From Thermomicrobiales bacterium (lineage in GTDB: Bacteria > Chloroflexota > Chloroflexia > Thermomicrobiales > CFX8), in NCBI GenBank assembly GCA_023954495.1, contig JAMLIA010000011.1:1-58341 (forward strand): 58,341 bases of DNA, read 5' to 3'. A model generated the notes under the pieces. The model was not told where the DNA came from. It made no database searches and was given only the letters and a program-made list of their open reading frames with translations. Within the stretch, counting starts at the first letter, position 1. Every line of letters starts with the position of its first letter. The translations under genes were made by a program, and so were the position numbers. Of the stretch, positions 37,958 through 47,351 are shown one piece after another.

Positions 37958-38599
37958 CTACTCGTCGACGAATCTGGCGATGGCCAGGCCGAGGGCGAAG
38001 GCTGACGAGGCGTCCAACTGAGTCTTCAGTCGCGCGATGTCGCTCTCGACGGTTCGGTGGCTCACGTGAAGTTGTGCGGCGACCTCCTTCTGCGTGAGTC
38101 CCTGACCCAGGCCGTCTATGACAGCACGTTCGCGATCTGATAGTGACAGGCCGTGGATGTTCGCTGTCTGGATCGAGTGGCTGGCAACATACGCAGCAGC
38201 TACATCGCGGGAAACAATGAGCGTCTGGCTGCGAATAGCGGCATTCAGGATGGCGCGCAGGTTGGGACCACGCAGATCCTTCCAGAGCAGATAGCTCAAG
38301 CCCCCTATCTCGGCGAATTCGTGCAACTCGTGAAGAGCATAATCGTCGGCGATAATGATGAAGGAGGCCTCGGGCAGCCGCGAACGCACCAATCGGAGGA
38401 ACGGGATGACCGATTCATCCTCGACCCACCGCCCCGTGAGAATCACGTCCGGGCACCACCGCGTGAGCGGCCCGAGCGCCGCATAACTACCTGTGGTCAT
38501 CTCAACTTCGAAGCGGTCCGGCAGGCGTTCGATCGTCCGCCGCACGACAGGCCAGCCGATCTCGTCAGACACGAGTACATATACTCTCTGTGACGTCAT
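37958..38599 (-). CDS. LuxR-type regulator with degenerate receiver domain
   Basis: This 213-residue protein is built like a NarL/FixJ response regulator: an N-terminal receiver-like domain (RVYVLVSDEIGWPVVRRT, CPDVILTGRW, ASFIIIADDYALHEL, SYLLWKDLRG) and a C-terminal LuxR HTH (LSDRERAVIDGLGQGLTQKEVAAQL, HRTVESDIARLKTQL). The phospho-acceptor Asp expected in PDVILx is Thr, while the conserved Lys (LLWKD) remains, so it is probably not phosphorylated in the usual way. It lies upstream of the secreted protein and lipoprotein on the same strand and may control them. Confidence 0.75.
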   Translation of the reverse strand: MTSQRVYVLVSDEIGWPVVRRTIERLPDRFEVEMTTGSYAALGPLTRWCPDVILTGRWVEDESVIPFLRLVRSRLPEASFIIIADDYALHELHEFAEIGGLSYLLWKDLRGPNLRAILNAAIRSQTLIVSRDVAAAYVASHSIQTANIHGLSLSDRERAVIDGLGQGLTQKEVAAQLHVSHRTVESDIARLKTQLDASSAFALGLAIARFVDE

Positions 38600-38970
38600 G
38601 GTTGCGCTCTCTTGCCGGGCATCATGTCTGGATCGTCTTCAGCATATCGCATGAGACGGCTCGTTCCAAGCATTTTATGCTTTGCCTACCTGCCTGTCGT
38701 CGAGACGGAACGCCATGTGGTCGACTCAACCCGGAGGCGTATGCAGCGTTTGCGGTATCGAGATCATGCTCTCAACGGTGACGGATCTGGTGTTGACGAC
38801 ACGCATGGCTGGGCCATTGCCGCCTGGCCGCGACGCGGACTAAACCCAACGCTGTCGCAGGCGATGCTGTACTGGCTGAGCGTTGGCGGGTGGGGCCGAA
38901 GGATGCGTCGGTGCTATCGCCAGTGCCGCCTGTATACGATGTAGTCGTTGTCTCCGGAGAGGTACTGCCG
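38600..38970. other. Intergenic region between divergent genes
   Basis: I see no gene here that I can support. Several short frames are open on both strands, but none has a good start site or protein-like composition. Promoters for the divergent LuxR-type gene and the 38971 gene should lie here. Confidence 0.4.
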
Positions 38971-39321
38971 ATGAAGTTCGGACAAGTTGAGGGTTTGTGC
39001 GTTCCGATCGTGGTTGATGGCGAAGCGCTCGTTCGCGTGACGGTCTACCTTGAGACTGATCAGGGGATTGACATCGTTCGCGAGGTTGAGGTCGAGCCAG
39101 AGACCGACGCGAGTGGACGGCCCGATCTCTACGCCGAGGCCGACCAGTGGACGCAGGAGACAATTGCGACCGTTCTGCTCCCACGGGGCTGGGAACTGCT
39201 CGGCGCGACTGACCCGCCCACCCGCGCGGCAGATGAAGTGCCGCGCTCCCCGCGCTACGCGCTGCGCACGCCTTACTGGGTACCGCCGCCAGGTTGGAAT
39301 GATGATGAAACGACGCAATAA
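38971..39321 (+). CDS. Uncharacterised protein (116 residues)
   Basis: A small soluble acidic protein (KFGQVEGLCVPIVVDGEALV.., TPYWVPPPGWNDDETTQ at the end) without signal or membrane segment. ATG 38971 has GGAGAGG about 8 bases upstream; the same frame is open back to a GTG at 38890, which lacks a clear site. It lies 94 bases before a lipoprotein gene on the same strand. No family is recognised. Confidence 0.5.
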   Translation: MKFGQVEGLCVPIVVDGEALVRVTVYLETDQGIDIVREVEVEPETDASGRPDLYAEADQWTQETIATVLLPRGWELLGATDPPTRAADEVPRSPRYALRTPYWVPPPGWNDDETTQ

Positions 39322-39415
39322 CAGATTGCGGGTCGACGGGGAGCCGCTCAATCTGGTATCCATCGACGACGCCCGCTGGACTGGCGCGCGTCTCGATCCC
39401 GAGGAGGTCTCCGCC

Positions 39416-40618
39416 GTGATCGCTCTTCGTCGCCGCTGGCTCGTTTCACTCATGCTGCTGCTGGTCGTGTCAATGACGGCGGCTGCCTGCTCCCGCAACT
39501 CCGAATCGTCGGCGACTGCGACCGCAACAGCGGGCAACGACAGTGCCCAGGTCGCGACCGAGCCTTCGACTGGCGATCAATCTCCGACTGCACCTGCGGC
39601 AGGTTCACCGGCAACCACGCCCGAAGGGCAACAGGTCCCGATTCCCGAACTTGTCACCGGCGGCAACACATACGTTGGCCAAGCAGTCCAGACCTACGGC
39701 AATGTCGACACTGTGCTGAGCAGCAACGTCATCGTCCTGGCCGACAAGAGCCAGCAGTTGCTCGTGTTTGGCAGTGCGGACGTGATGCCGGCCAACCTGA
39801 CTGTCGATGAGTTTATGCTCGTCTCCGGCACAGTTGAGCCGTTCGATCAACAACATATCTCCGACACGCTAGGCATCGGATTTGACGGTTTGGACGTCGC
39901 GCGATTTGCCGGCAAGCCGGCGCTCACGATTGACGCCGCACGCGCTGGATCGATACCGGTCGATGAAGCGTTGGCTGATGCGGAGGCACTACAGGGGTTG
40001 ACGATCGAGATCGGTGGGCAGATCACGTCGATCGTGGATACAAGAGCGTTCGCAGTCTCACCAGCTGATGCCGCCGACACGAGCGCCACGATGCTGATTG
40101 CCACACCGTTCGACGCCGTGCCGTCGCAAATGGCGGAGCAGGCACGTGTGCAAGTCGTCGGGCGGATCGTTGTGCTTGATGATGCCGAAGATCTGGGCGA
40201 CGACTTCGAGTTCCTGAATGACGCAGCGTTTGATCAGTATCGCGGATCGCCGATCTTCCTGGCCGATGTCGTCAACGTGGTCGCCCCAGCGCCGAGCGCG
40301 ACGGTAGCGGACATCCTCGCCAGCCCGGATTCATGGATCGGCAAGGAGGTGTCAGTCATCGACACGGTCGCTTCGCGACTGACCGACCGGGCCGCGTCGA
40401 TCAGCGGCGAGCCGGGCATGATGGTCATTGGGCCGGCAGCGCTGTTCACCGCCACGATCCAGCCCGGTGTGATGGTGATGGTGACCGGAACGGTTCAACT
40501 CTTCGACCCGACCAACCCGCCGGATGTAGATGGGTTCGATCCGGAGCATCCGGCGGTCGCCGCCTACGCCGGTCAGCCGATCATCGTTGCGACGTCCGTG
40601 CAGGCGCTCGGCAACTAG
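39416..40618 (+). CDS. Lipoprotein with three OB-like repeats
   Basis: From GTG 39416 (GAGGAGG 8 bases before) the chain has a lipoprotein signal RRRWLVSLMLLLVVSMTAAACS and a Ser/Thr/Ala-rich stalk. Three similar modules of about 100-110 residues follow, each with a VGxxV..G.V strand pattern, a central hydrophobic strand (LLVFG / MLIAT / MMVIG), V.V.G.V and a closing Y/F-x-G-x-P segment (FAGKPALTI, YRGSPIFLA, YAGQPIIVA). This looks like tandem OB-fold domains exposed on the outer surface. No enzyme motif is seen. The frame is open further upstream to 39050 but without the signal at its start. Confidence 0.65.
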   Translation: MIALRRRWLVSLMLLLVVSMTAAACSRNSESSATATATAGNDSAQVATEPSTGDQSPTAPAAGSPATTPEGQQVPIPELVTGGNTYVGQAVQTYGNVDTVLSSNVIVLADKSQQLLVFGSADVMPANLTVDEFMLVSGTVEPFDQQHISDTLGIGFDGLDVARFAGKPALTIDAARAGSIPVDEALADAEALQGLTIEIGGQITSIVDTRAFAVSPADAADTSATMLIATPFDAVPSQMAEQARVQVVGRIVVLDDAEDLGDDFEFLNDAAFDQYRGSPIFLADVVNVVAPAPSATVADILASPDSWIGKEVSVIDTVASRLTDRAASISGEPGMMVIGPAALFTATIQPGVMVMVTGTVQLFDPTNPPDVDGFDPEHPAVAAYAGQPIIVATSVQALGN

Positions 40619-40627
40619 GCGAGCGCG

Positions 40628-41227
40628 TCAGTCGTTCGCCGTCAGGCGCTGCCAGGCGGCGTGGACCTGGCGGTGGGTATCGTCGAGCGTGCCGCCGTTG
40701 TCGATGACGACATCGGCGCGGGCGACCTTCTCTTCCTGCGGCGGTTGGGCATCAATGCGGCGCTCGGCTTCGGCGCGATCGACCTTGTTGCGCCGGATGA
40801 TGCGCTCGATCTGCTGCTCGCGAGGCGCGGTAACGACCCAGACTTCATCACAATCGGCCGCCATGCCGGATTCGAACAACTTGATCGCGTCAAGCACCAG
40901 CACGTCCGGACCAGGCTGCTGAATGGCGTCGCGTTTGCGCGCCAGCACCGGCGGCCAGGTGATTGCCTCCAGCGCACGCAACTTGGCCGGATCGGAGAAC
41001 ACGACCGCTCCGAGCGCGGGCCGATTGATGCTGCCATCGGGGTTCACCGTGTCCGGGCCGAACTGCTGGCGAATTGCGTCGGCTATTGGAGAGCCCGGGC
41101 CCATCAGCTCGTGCACGATCTTGTCGCCGTCGATTGCCTCAGCGCCGAGCGCGGTCAACATCTCGACAACGGTCGACTTACCGGTCGCGATGTTCCCGGT
41201 CAGTCCGATGACGTGCTTGCGGCGCAT
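40628..41227 (-). CDS. coaE: Dephospho-CoA kinase
   Basis: This P-loop kinase does the last step of coenzyme A synthesis. The 199 residues show HVIGLTGNIATGKSTVVEML (Walker A), IDGDKIVHEL for substrate binding, DVLVLDAIKLFESGM, and the lid EQQIERIIRRNKVDRAEAERRI with ADVVIDNGGTLDD near the end. The Ile in GNIATGKST replaces the more usual Gly or Ser of this family. It converges with the lipoprotein gene and is followed upstream by an ABC-F ATPase. Confidence 0.93.
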   Translation of the reverse strand: MRRKHVIGLTGNIATGKSTVVEMLTALGAEAIDGDKIVHELMGPGSPIADAIRQQFGPDTVNPDGSINRPALGAVVFSDPAKLRALEAITWPPVLARKRDAIQQPGPDVLVLDAIKLFESGMAADCDEVWVVTAPREQQIERIIRRNKVDRAEAERRIDAQPPQEEKVARADVVIDNGGTLDDTHRQVHAAWQRLTAND

Positions 41228-41271
41228 GGCGTGGCGACCCTTCTGATTTCAGGCGATCATCGATGTCGGCG

Positions 41272-43272
41272 CTATTCTGCGACCACCGACATCAGCGCGT
41301 CCAGCGTCGCCGTCGCATCGGACCACTCGGCATAGGCGCGTTCGAGGTCAGCTTGTAGCTTCTCGTACTCCGCGCCGAGACGAGCCACTGCATCCACATC
41401 CTGGTCGATGCTGGCGCGTGTCAGCGCGTCGGACGCCTCGTTAAGTCGCTCCTCCAGCCGCCCGACCTCACGTTCGGTGGCCTTCAGGCGCTTTTGCGCG
41501 TCCCGTAACGCACGCTCATTCTGGCGGTTGGCGCGGAGCGACGACGTGGACGGCGGAGTTGGTGTCACAACCGGCTCCTCGCGCTGTGCTTCGCGCAATG
41601 GCGCAGCTGGCGGCGCGACGCTCGACGTTGTCGCGACCCGCGCCTCACGGTGCCGTAGCATGTCGGAGTAGTTGCCGAGATAGGTGGCGATGTCGCCGTC
41701 CTCGATATTCCAGATGCGATTGGCGATACGGTCGATGAAGTAGCGGTCGTGCGAGACAAACAGCATCGTGCCGTCGTAGCCATCCAGTACCTCTTCGAGC
41801 GCCTCGCGCGCGCCGATGTCGAGGTGGTTTGTCGGCTCGTCCAGGATCAGGAAGTTGGCCCGCTCCAGGGTTAGTCGACAGAGCGCCAGGCGACTGCGCT
41901 CTCCACCGGAGAGCGCCGAGACCGGCTTGAAGACATCATCGCCGGTGAAGAGGAAGCGACCAAGCAACGTGCGCGCGGCCTCCTCGCCCAGCGGCTTGTC
42001 GTATAGCAGCGTCTCCAGCACTGTCCGCGTGGGGTCGAGCCCTTCGTGTCCCTGAGCGTAGTAGGCGACGCGGACGTTCGTACCCAGCTCGATCCGACCA
42101 GCGAGCGTTGGCAGCTCGCCGATGAGCGTGCGCAGCGTCGTTGTCTTGCCGGATCCATTCGGGCCGAGCAGCGCCACGCGATCACCACGTTCTATTTGCA
42201 GCTCTCTGGTCGTCTGCACCATCACGTCCGGCTCGGTCTCGCCCATCTCTGGCCGCGGCAGGTAGCCGACGGTGATCGGCTTGACGGTCATGACCGTTCG
42301 ACCGGGACGCAGCTCGGCGCGCATGCGCAGCGTCAGCTTCTCGTGCTCCTGCGGGCGCTCCAGACGTTCGAGCCGCGCCAGCCGCGTCTCGCGGCCTCGT
42401 GCTTCCTTGGAGCGCTGTCCAGCCTTGTACTTGCGGATGAACTCCTCGGTGCGGGCGATGAACTCCTGCTGCTCTTCGTACTCTTTCAGACGGCGAACCA
42501 TCCGCTCCTCACGGAGTTTCAGGTAGCGGTTGTAGCCACCCGGATAGTCCTCAAGATTGCCGAACGCCAGATCGAGCGTGCGAGTCGTGACGCGGTCAAG
42601 GAAGTAGCGATCGTGCGAGACGACGACGAACGCGCGATTCCACGAGCGCAGGAATTCCTCGAGCCACTCGATTGCCTGCAGGTCGAGATGGTTCGTCGGC
42701 TCGTCGAGCATCAGGAGATCCGGGTCAGACAACAGCGCCTTCGCCAGCGCGACGCGCGTCTTCTGACCTCCGGAGAGCTGCCGCACCGGATCGCCGAACA
42801 TGTCCTCGGCGAAGCCGAGGCCGGCTAGCACAGCGGCGGTGCGGTGTTCCATCTCGTAGCCGCCATGGGTCTCGAACTCGGTTGAGAGCTTGCTGTATTC
42901 GTCAAACAGGCTCTCCAGCTCGGCACCGTCTGTGCTGGACATCTCACGCTCGATCTCGGCCATGCGATCCGCGATTGCGCGGACATGCGCAAATGCTTCG
43001 AGCGCTTCCTCGTAGAGTGACCTGTCGGCGGAAAATGACGCTTCCTGCGCCTGATAGGCCACGTGCAAGCCGGTCTGGAACGTCAGTTCGCCGGTCGACG
43101 GTTCATCGAGACCGGCGATGATCTTAAGTAACGTCGACTTGCCGGCCCCGTTGGTGCCGACGAGTGCGACGTGCTCGCGCTCATTGATCTGAAAGGTGAT
43201 GCCGGAAAAGATCTCTTCGGTGCCGAAGGTCCTGCCAATATCCTGGACGGTAAGAATTGTGCTGGCTGCCAT
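41272..43272 (-). CDS. ABC-F family ATPase
   Basis: This soluble protein of 666 residues has two ABC domains and no membrane part, as in ABC-F factors that act on ribosomes (translation rescue, antibiotic protection). Domain 1: VGTNGAGKSTLLKIIAG, LSGGQKTRVALAKALL, LMLDEPTNHLDLQAIEWL. A linker (EEQQEFIARTEEFIRKYKAGQ, the P-site interaction motif) follows, then domain 2: GPNGSGKTTTLRTLIG, LSGGERSRLALCRLTL, LILDEPTNHLDIGAREALEEV. A C-terminal coiled coil (LKATEREVGRLEERLNEAS) ends the chain, as in Uup/YdiF-type members. Which ribosomal problem it solves cannot be told. Confidence 0.92.
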   Translation of the reverse strand: MAASTILTVQDIGRTFGTEEIFSGITFQINEREHVALVGTNGAGKSTLLKIIAGLDEPSTGELTFQTGLHVAYQAQEASFSADRSLYEEALEAFAHVRAIADRMAEIEREMSSTDGAELESLFDEYSKLSTEFETHGGYEMEHRTAAVLAGLGFAEDMFGDPVRQLSGGQKTRVALAKALLSDPDLLMLDEPTNHLDLQAIEWLEEFLRSWNRAFVVVSHDRYFLDRVTTRTLDLAFGNLEDYPGGYNRYLKLREERMVRRLKEYEEQQEFIARTEEFIRKYKAGQRSKEARGRETRLARLERLERPQEHEKLTLRMRAELRPGRTVMTVKPITVGYLPRPEMGETEPDVMVQTTRELQIERGDRVALLGPNGSGKTTTLRTLIGELPTLAGRIELGTNVRVAYYAQGHEGLDPTRTVLETLLYDKPLGEEAARTLLGRFLFTGDDVFKPVSALSGGERSRLALCRLTLERANFLILDEPTNHLDIGAREALEEVLDGYDGTMLFVSHDRYFIDRIANRIWNIEDGDIATYLGNYSDMLRHREARVATTSSVAPPAAPLREAQREEPVVTPTPPSTSSLRANRQNERALRDAQKRLKATEREVGRLEERLNEASDALTRASIDQDVDAVARLGAEYEKLQADLERAYAEWSDATATLDALMSVVAE

Positions 43273-43604
43273 GCTGCGCGAGCCTCCTCAGTGCCTGCTG
43301 GTGCTAGTGATGGTAGTCATAATGTTCGGGAGTGGGGCGATCTGTTCGACCCGTCGGGGAGTGGCGCGGTATTGAGCCACAACCAAGATCAGAACTACTG
43401 TTCTAATCCATCGACGGACAGGCCGAAAAGCCCCGCAAGCAGGTGCATCTGAGGAGCAACTCTGTCATGGAACCGCGGTACGTCAAAACTGTGACCTACC
43501 CTGCCAATGCCTGAAGCGTCGTCCCGGATATATCACTCCGGACTGAAAGTGTACGACATCTAGCGGGCATACCCGTCATCCAACGCCGACTGACAGAAAG
43601 AGAA
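43273..43604. other. Intergenic region upstream of the ABC-F gene
   Basis: I see no gene here. Short frames are open on the plus strand but have no supporting start site. It holds the LexA-like site at 43391 and the dnaK terminator just after. Confidence 0.45.
43391..43404. promoter_or_regulatory. LexA-box-like site (GAAC-N4-GTTC)
   Basis: AGAACTACTGTTCT is a perfect 5-bp inverted repeat matching the core of the Gram-positive LexA (DinR) box GAAC-N4-GTTC. It lies about 120 bases upstream of the ABC-F start. One site without a clear promoter next to it is weak support. Confidence 0.3.
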
Positions 43605-43633
43605 AACACCCCGTCCCAATGGGACGGGGTGTT
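43605..43633 (-). terminator. Intrinsic terminator after dnaK
   Basis: A perfect 13-bp stem (AACACCCCGTCCC / GGGACGGGGTGTT) with a 3-base loop lies 21 bases beyond the dnaK stop. On the minus strand it is followed by a T-rich run (TTCTCTTT). Confidence 0.9.
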
Positions 43634-43654
43634 GCTGCGTCGTGCGAGAAGCGA

Positions 43655-45568
<1,914 letters not shown>

Positions 45569-45625
45569 TCCGAGAGTCCTCCTCAAAATCTGCCCTGGCC
45601 CAGATCGGCGCGGACCGGGGTACTG

Positions 45626-46183
45626 CTATGCCTGTGGCGTCTCATCCGCTGCGTTGGGTTGAGCGCCGACCTTGACCATGGCTGGTCGAATAACCGTGTC
45701 GTTTACCAGATATCCGCGCTGGAATTCCTCCACGACCGTGTCTGCGTTCGTGACGCCTTCTTCAATCATCACGGCGTCATGACGGCTGGGGTCGAACGGC
45801 TGGCCGAGGCTTTCCATCGGCTTGACCCCTTCACCCGATAGCAGGTTCCAGAGCTTGCGCTCCACCAGCCGGAATCCCTCAAACCAGGCGTCGGCGGCAA
45901 TGGCCTCAGGTGCTGAGGTGAGTGCCCGCTCAAAGTCGTCGGCAATCGGCAGGAGCTTGCGAATGATCTCCTCAGTTGCGCGATGGCGGGCCATCTCGCG
46001 CTCCTGCTCGACCCTGCGCCGATAGTTGGCGAACTCGGCTCGCGAGCGCTGCAGTGTGTCCAGTAGCTCGGCTGATTCAGCGCGTAGCTGGTCCAGCTCC
46101 GACACTGCGTCGTTGCCGGTGGTGGCGAATTCGCCGTCTTCAGCTGGGTCTCCGCCTCCGGTGCGTTCCAGATCTTCAATCAC
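45626..46183 (-). CDS. grpE: GrpE nucleotide exchange factor
   Basis: GrpE releases ADP from DnaK. The coiled-coil N-terminus (SELDQLRAESAELLDTLQ, RAEFANYRRRVEQEREMA) and the C-terminal beta domain (EGVKPMESLGQPFDPSRHDAV, GYLVNDTVIRPAMVKV) are typical. I chose GTG 46183 (IEDLERTGGG) because a strong GGAGGAA lies six bases upstream and it starts after the hrcA stop at 46206; longer starts would overlap hrcA. Confidence 0.93.
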   Translation of the reverse strand: MIEDLERTGGGDPAEDGEFATTGNDAVSELDQLRAESAELLDTLQRSRAEFANYRRRVEQEREMARHRATEEIIRKLLPIADDFERALTSAPEAIAADAWFEGFRLVERKLWNLLSGEGVKPMESLGQPFDPSRHDAVMIEEGVTNADTVVEEFQRGYLVNDTVIRPAMVKVGAQPNAADETPQA

Positions 46184-46205
46184 ATCGTTCCTCCACACCT
46201 GATCG

Positions 46206-47246
46206 TCAGGCATCGTGCGTCGTATACAAATCACGCATGAGATCGCTCATCAATCGGGCCATATAGCGCACCGACGAGATCGACCGTTCGTACGGCATCC
46301 GTCGCGGACCGAGAATGCCCAGCAGGCCGGTGACCTCCTGGTCGACTCCATAGGTCGCGACAACCACGCCGAACGGCCAGAGATCCTCCGACCGGTTCTC
46401 CTCGCCGATGAACACCTGGATGTCGTCGCCATCCGACAATTGCGGCAGCAGCTCCGACAGCAGGGCACCGCCGCGCAGCAGATCGAACAGCTGCTGCGAC
46501 GACTCCGACCCGGCGAATTCTGGTTGCTGCAGTGCATGTTCGAGACCGTGATAGTGCAGCTCGGTCGTGCTGGTCTGGGTCGTTTCCAGTGTTGAGATGA
46601 CATGCTCGGCGACGATCCGATCCAGCCCTGCGAGCCCGTTCACCTTGCTGCGCGCCTCATCCGATGTCAGATTCGCCAGCAGCAGGTTCAATCGATCGGC
46701 GCAGGCAGACAGCGTTGGCTGGCTGATCTCGTCGGAGACATGCAGGACGCCTTGTCGGACGGTACTTTCTTGCGTCACCAGAATGAGCAGGATCGAGCGG
46801 TCGTTCAGCGACAACAGCTCGAAATGCCGCAGGCGCGAAACGCTCGGCTTTGGCGACGTTACGAGCGAGACGTTCTGTGCAAACCCGGCCAGTACGCTGG
46901 CAGCGAGCTGCAGCCAACTTTCCAGTTGCGTCTCGACCTGCCGGAACTGGTGGCGGATCATGATCTGTTCGCTCGGCGGCAGGGCCGACTCGACGGCGTA
47001 GTTTTCGACGTAGAAGCGATAACCGCGATCGGTCGGCACACGACCAGCAGAGATGTGCTGCTGATGGATGTAGCCCATACGCTCCAGCGAGACCATCTCG
47101 TTGCGCACCGTTGCCGACGAGATGCGCAGTGGATAGCGGTCTATCAATGTATGTGAACCTACGGCGCGGCTACCCTGAACGTACTCCTTGACGATGAGCC
47201 GCAGGATTTCGCGTTGTCGTAGCGTCAGTTCGTCGTCCGATGCCAT
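46206..47246 (-). CDS. hrcA: Heat-inducible transcription repressor HrcA
   Basis: HrcA represses heat-shock genes by binding CIRCE; GroEL helps it fold. The 346 residues show the winged-helix N-terminus (LTLRQREILRLIVKEYVQGSRAVGS in pieces, RISSATVRNEMVSLERMGYI) and the C-terminal domain with VTGLLGILGPRRMPYERSI. It is first in the operon with grpE and dnaK and is preceded by a perfect CIRCE operator and a good promoter, so it represses its own operon. Confidence 0.95.
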   Translation of the reverse strand: MASDDELTLRQREILRLIVKEYVQGSRAVGSHTLIDRYPLRISSATVRNEMVSLERMGYIHQQHISAGRVPTDRGYRFYVENYAVESALPPSEQIMIRHQFRQVETQLESWLQLAASVLAGFAQNVSLVTSPKPSVSRLRHFELLSLNDRSILLILVTQESTVRQGVLHVSDEISQPTLSACADRLNLLLANLTSDEARSKVNGLAGLDRIVAEHVISTLETTQTSTTELHYHGLEHALQQPEFAGSESSQQLFDLLRGGALLSELLPQLSDGDDIQVFIGEENRSEDLWPFGVVVATYGVDQEVTGLLGILGPRRMPYERSISSVRYMARLMSDLMRDLYTTHDA

Positions 47247-47261
47247 ACCATTCTCACAGAC

Positions 47262-47288
47262 TTAGCACTCATCGTTGTTGAGTGCTAA
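47262..47288 (-). promoter_or_regulatory. CIRCE operator
   Basis: TTAGCACTC-N9-GAGTGCTAA matches the CIRCE consensus without a mismatch. It lies between the hrcA promoter and its start codon, so HrcA bound here would block the operon. Confidence 0.97.
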
Positions 47289-47297
47289 CGACTGAAA

Positions 47298-47326
47298 AGG
47301 ATAGCAGTTGATACGGGTAGAGTCAA
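47298..47326 (-). promoter_or_regulatory. Sigma-70 promoter of hrcA-grpE-dnaK
   Basis: On the minus strand TTGACT (47326-47321) and TATCCT (47303-47298) are separated by 17 bases. It is placed just upstream of CIRCE, so the transcript would begin within or next to the operator. Confidence 0.8.
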
Positions 47327-47351
47327 GGTTGAAGGACGGGGTTCGAAGGGA

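Noticed and set aside
43273-43604. tRNA-like segment with GTTCGACCC
   Set aside because: No acceptor or anticodon stem can be drawn around it.
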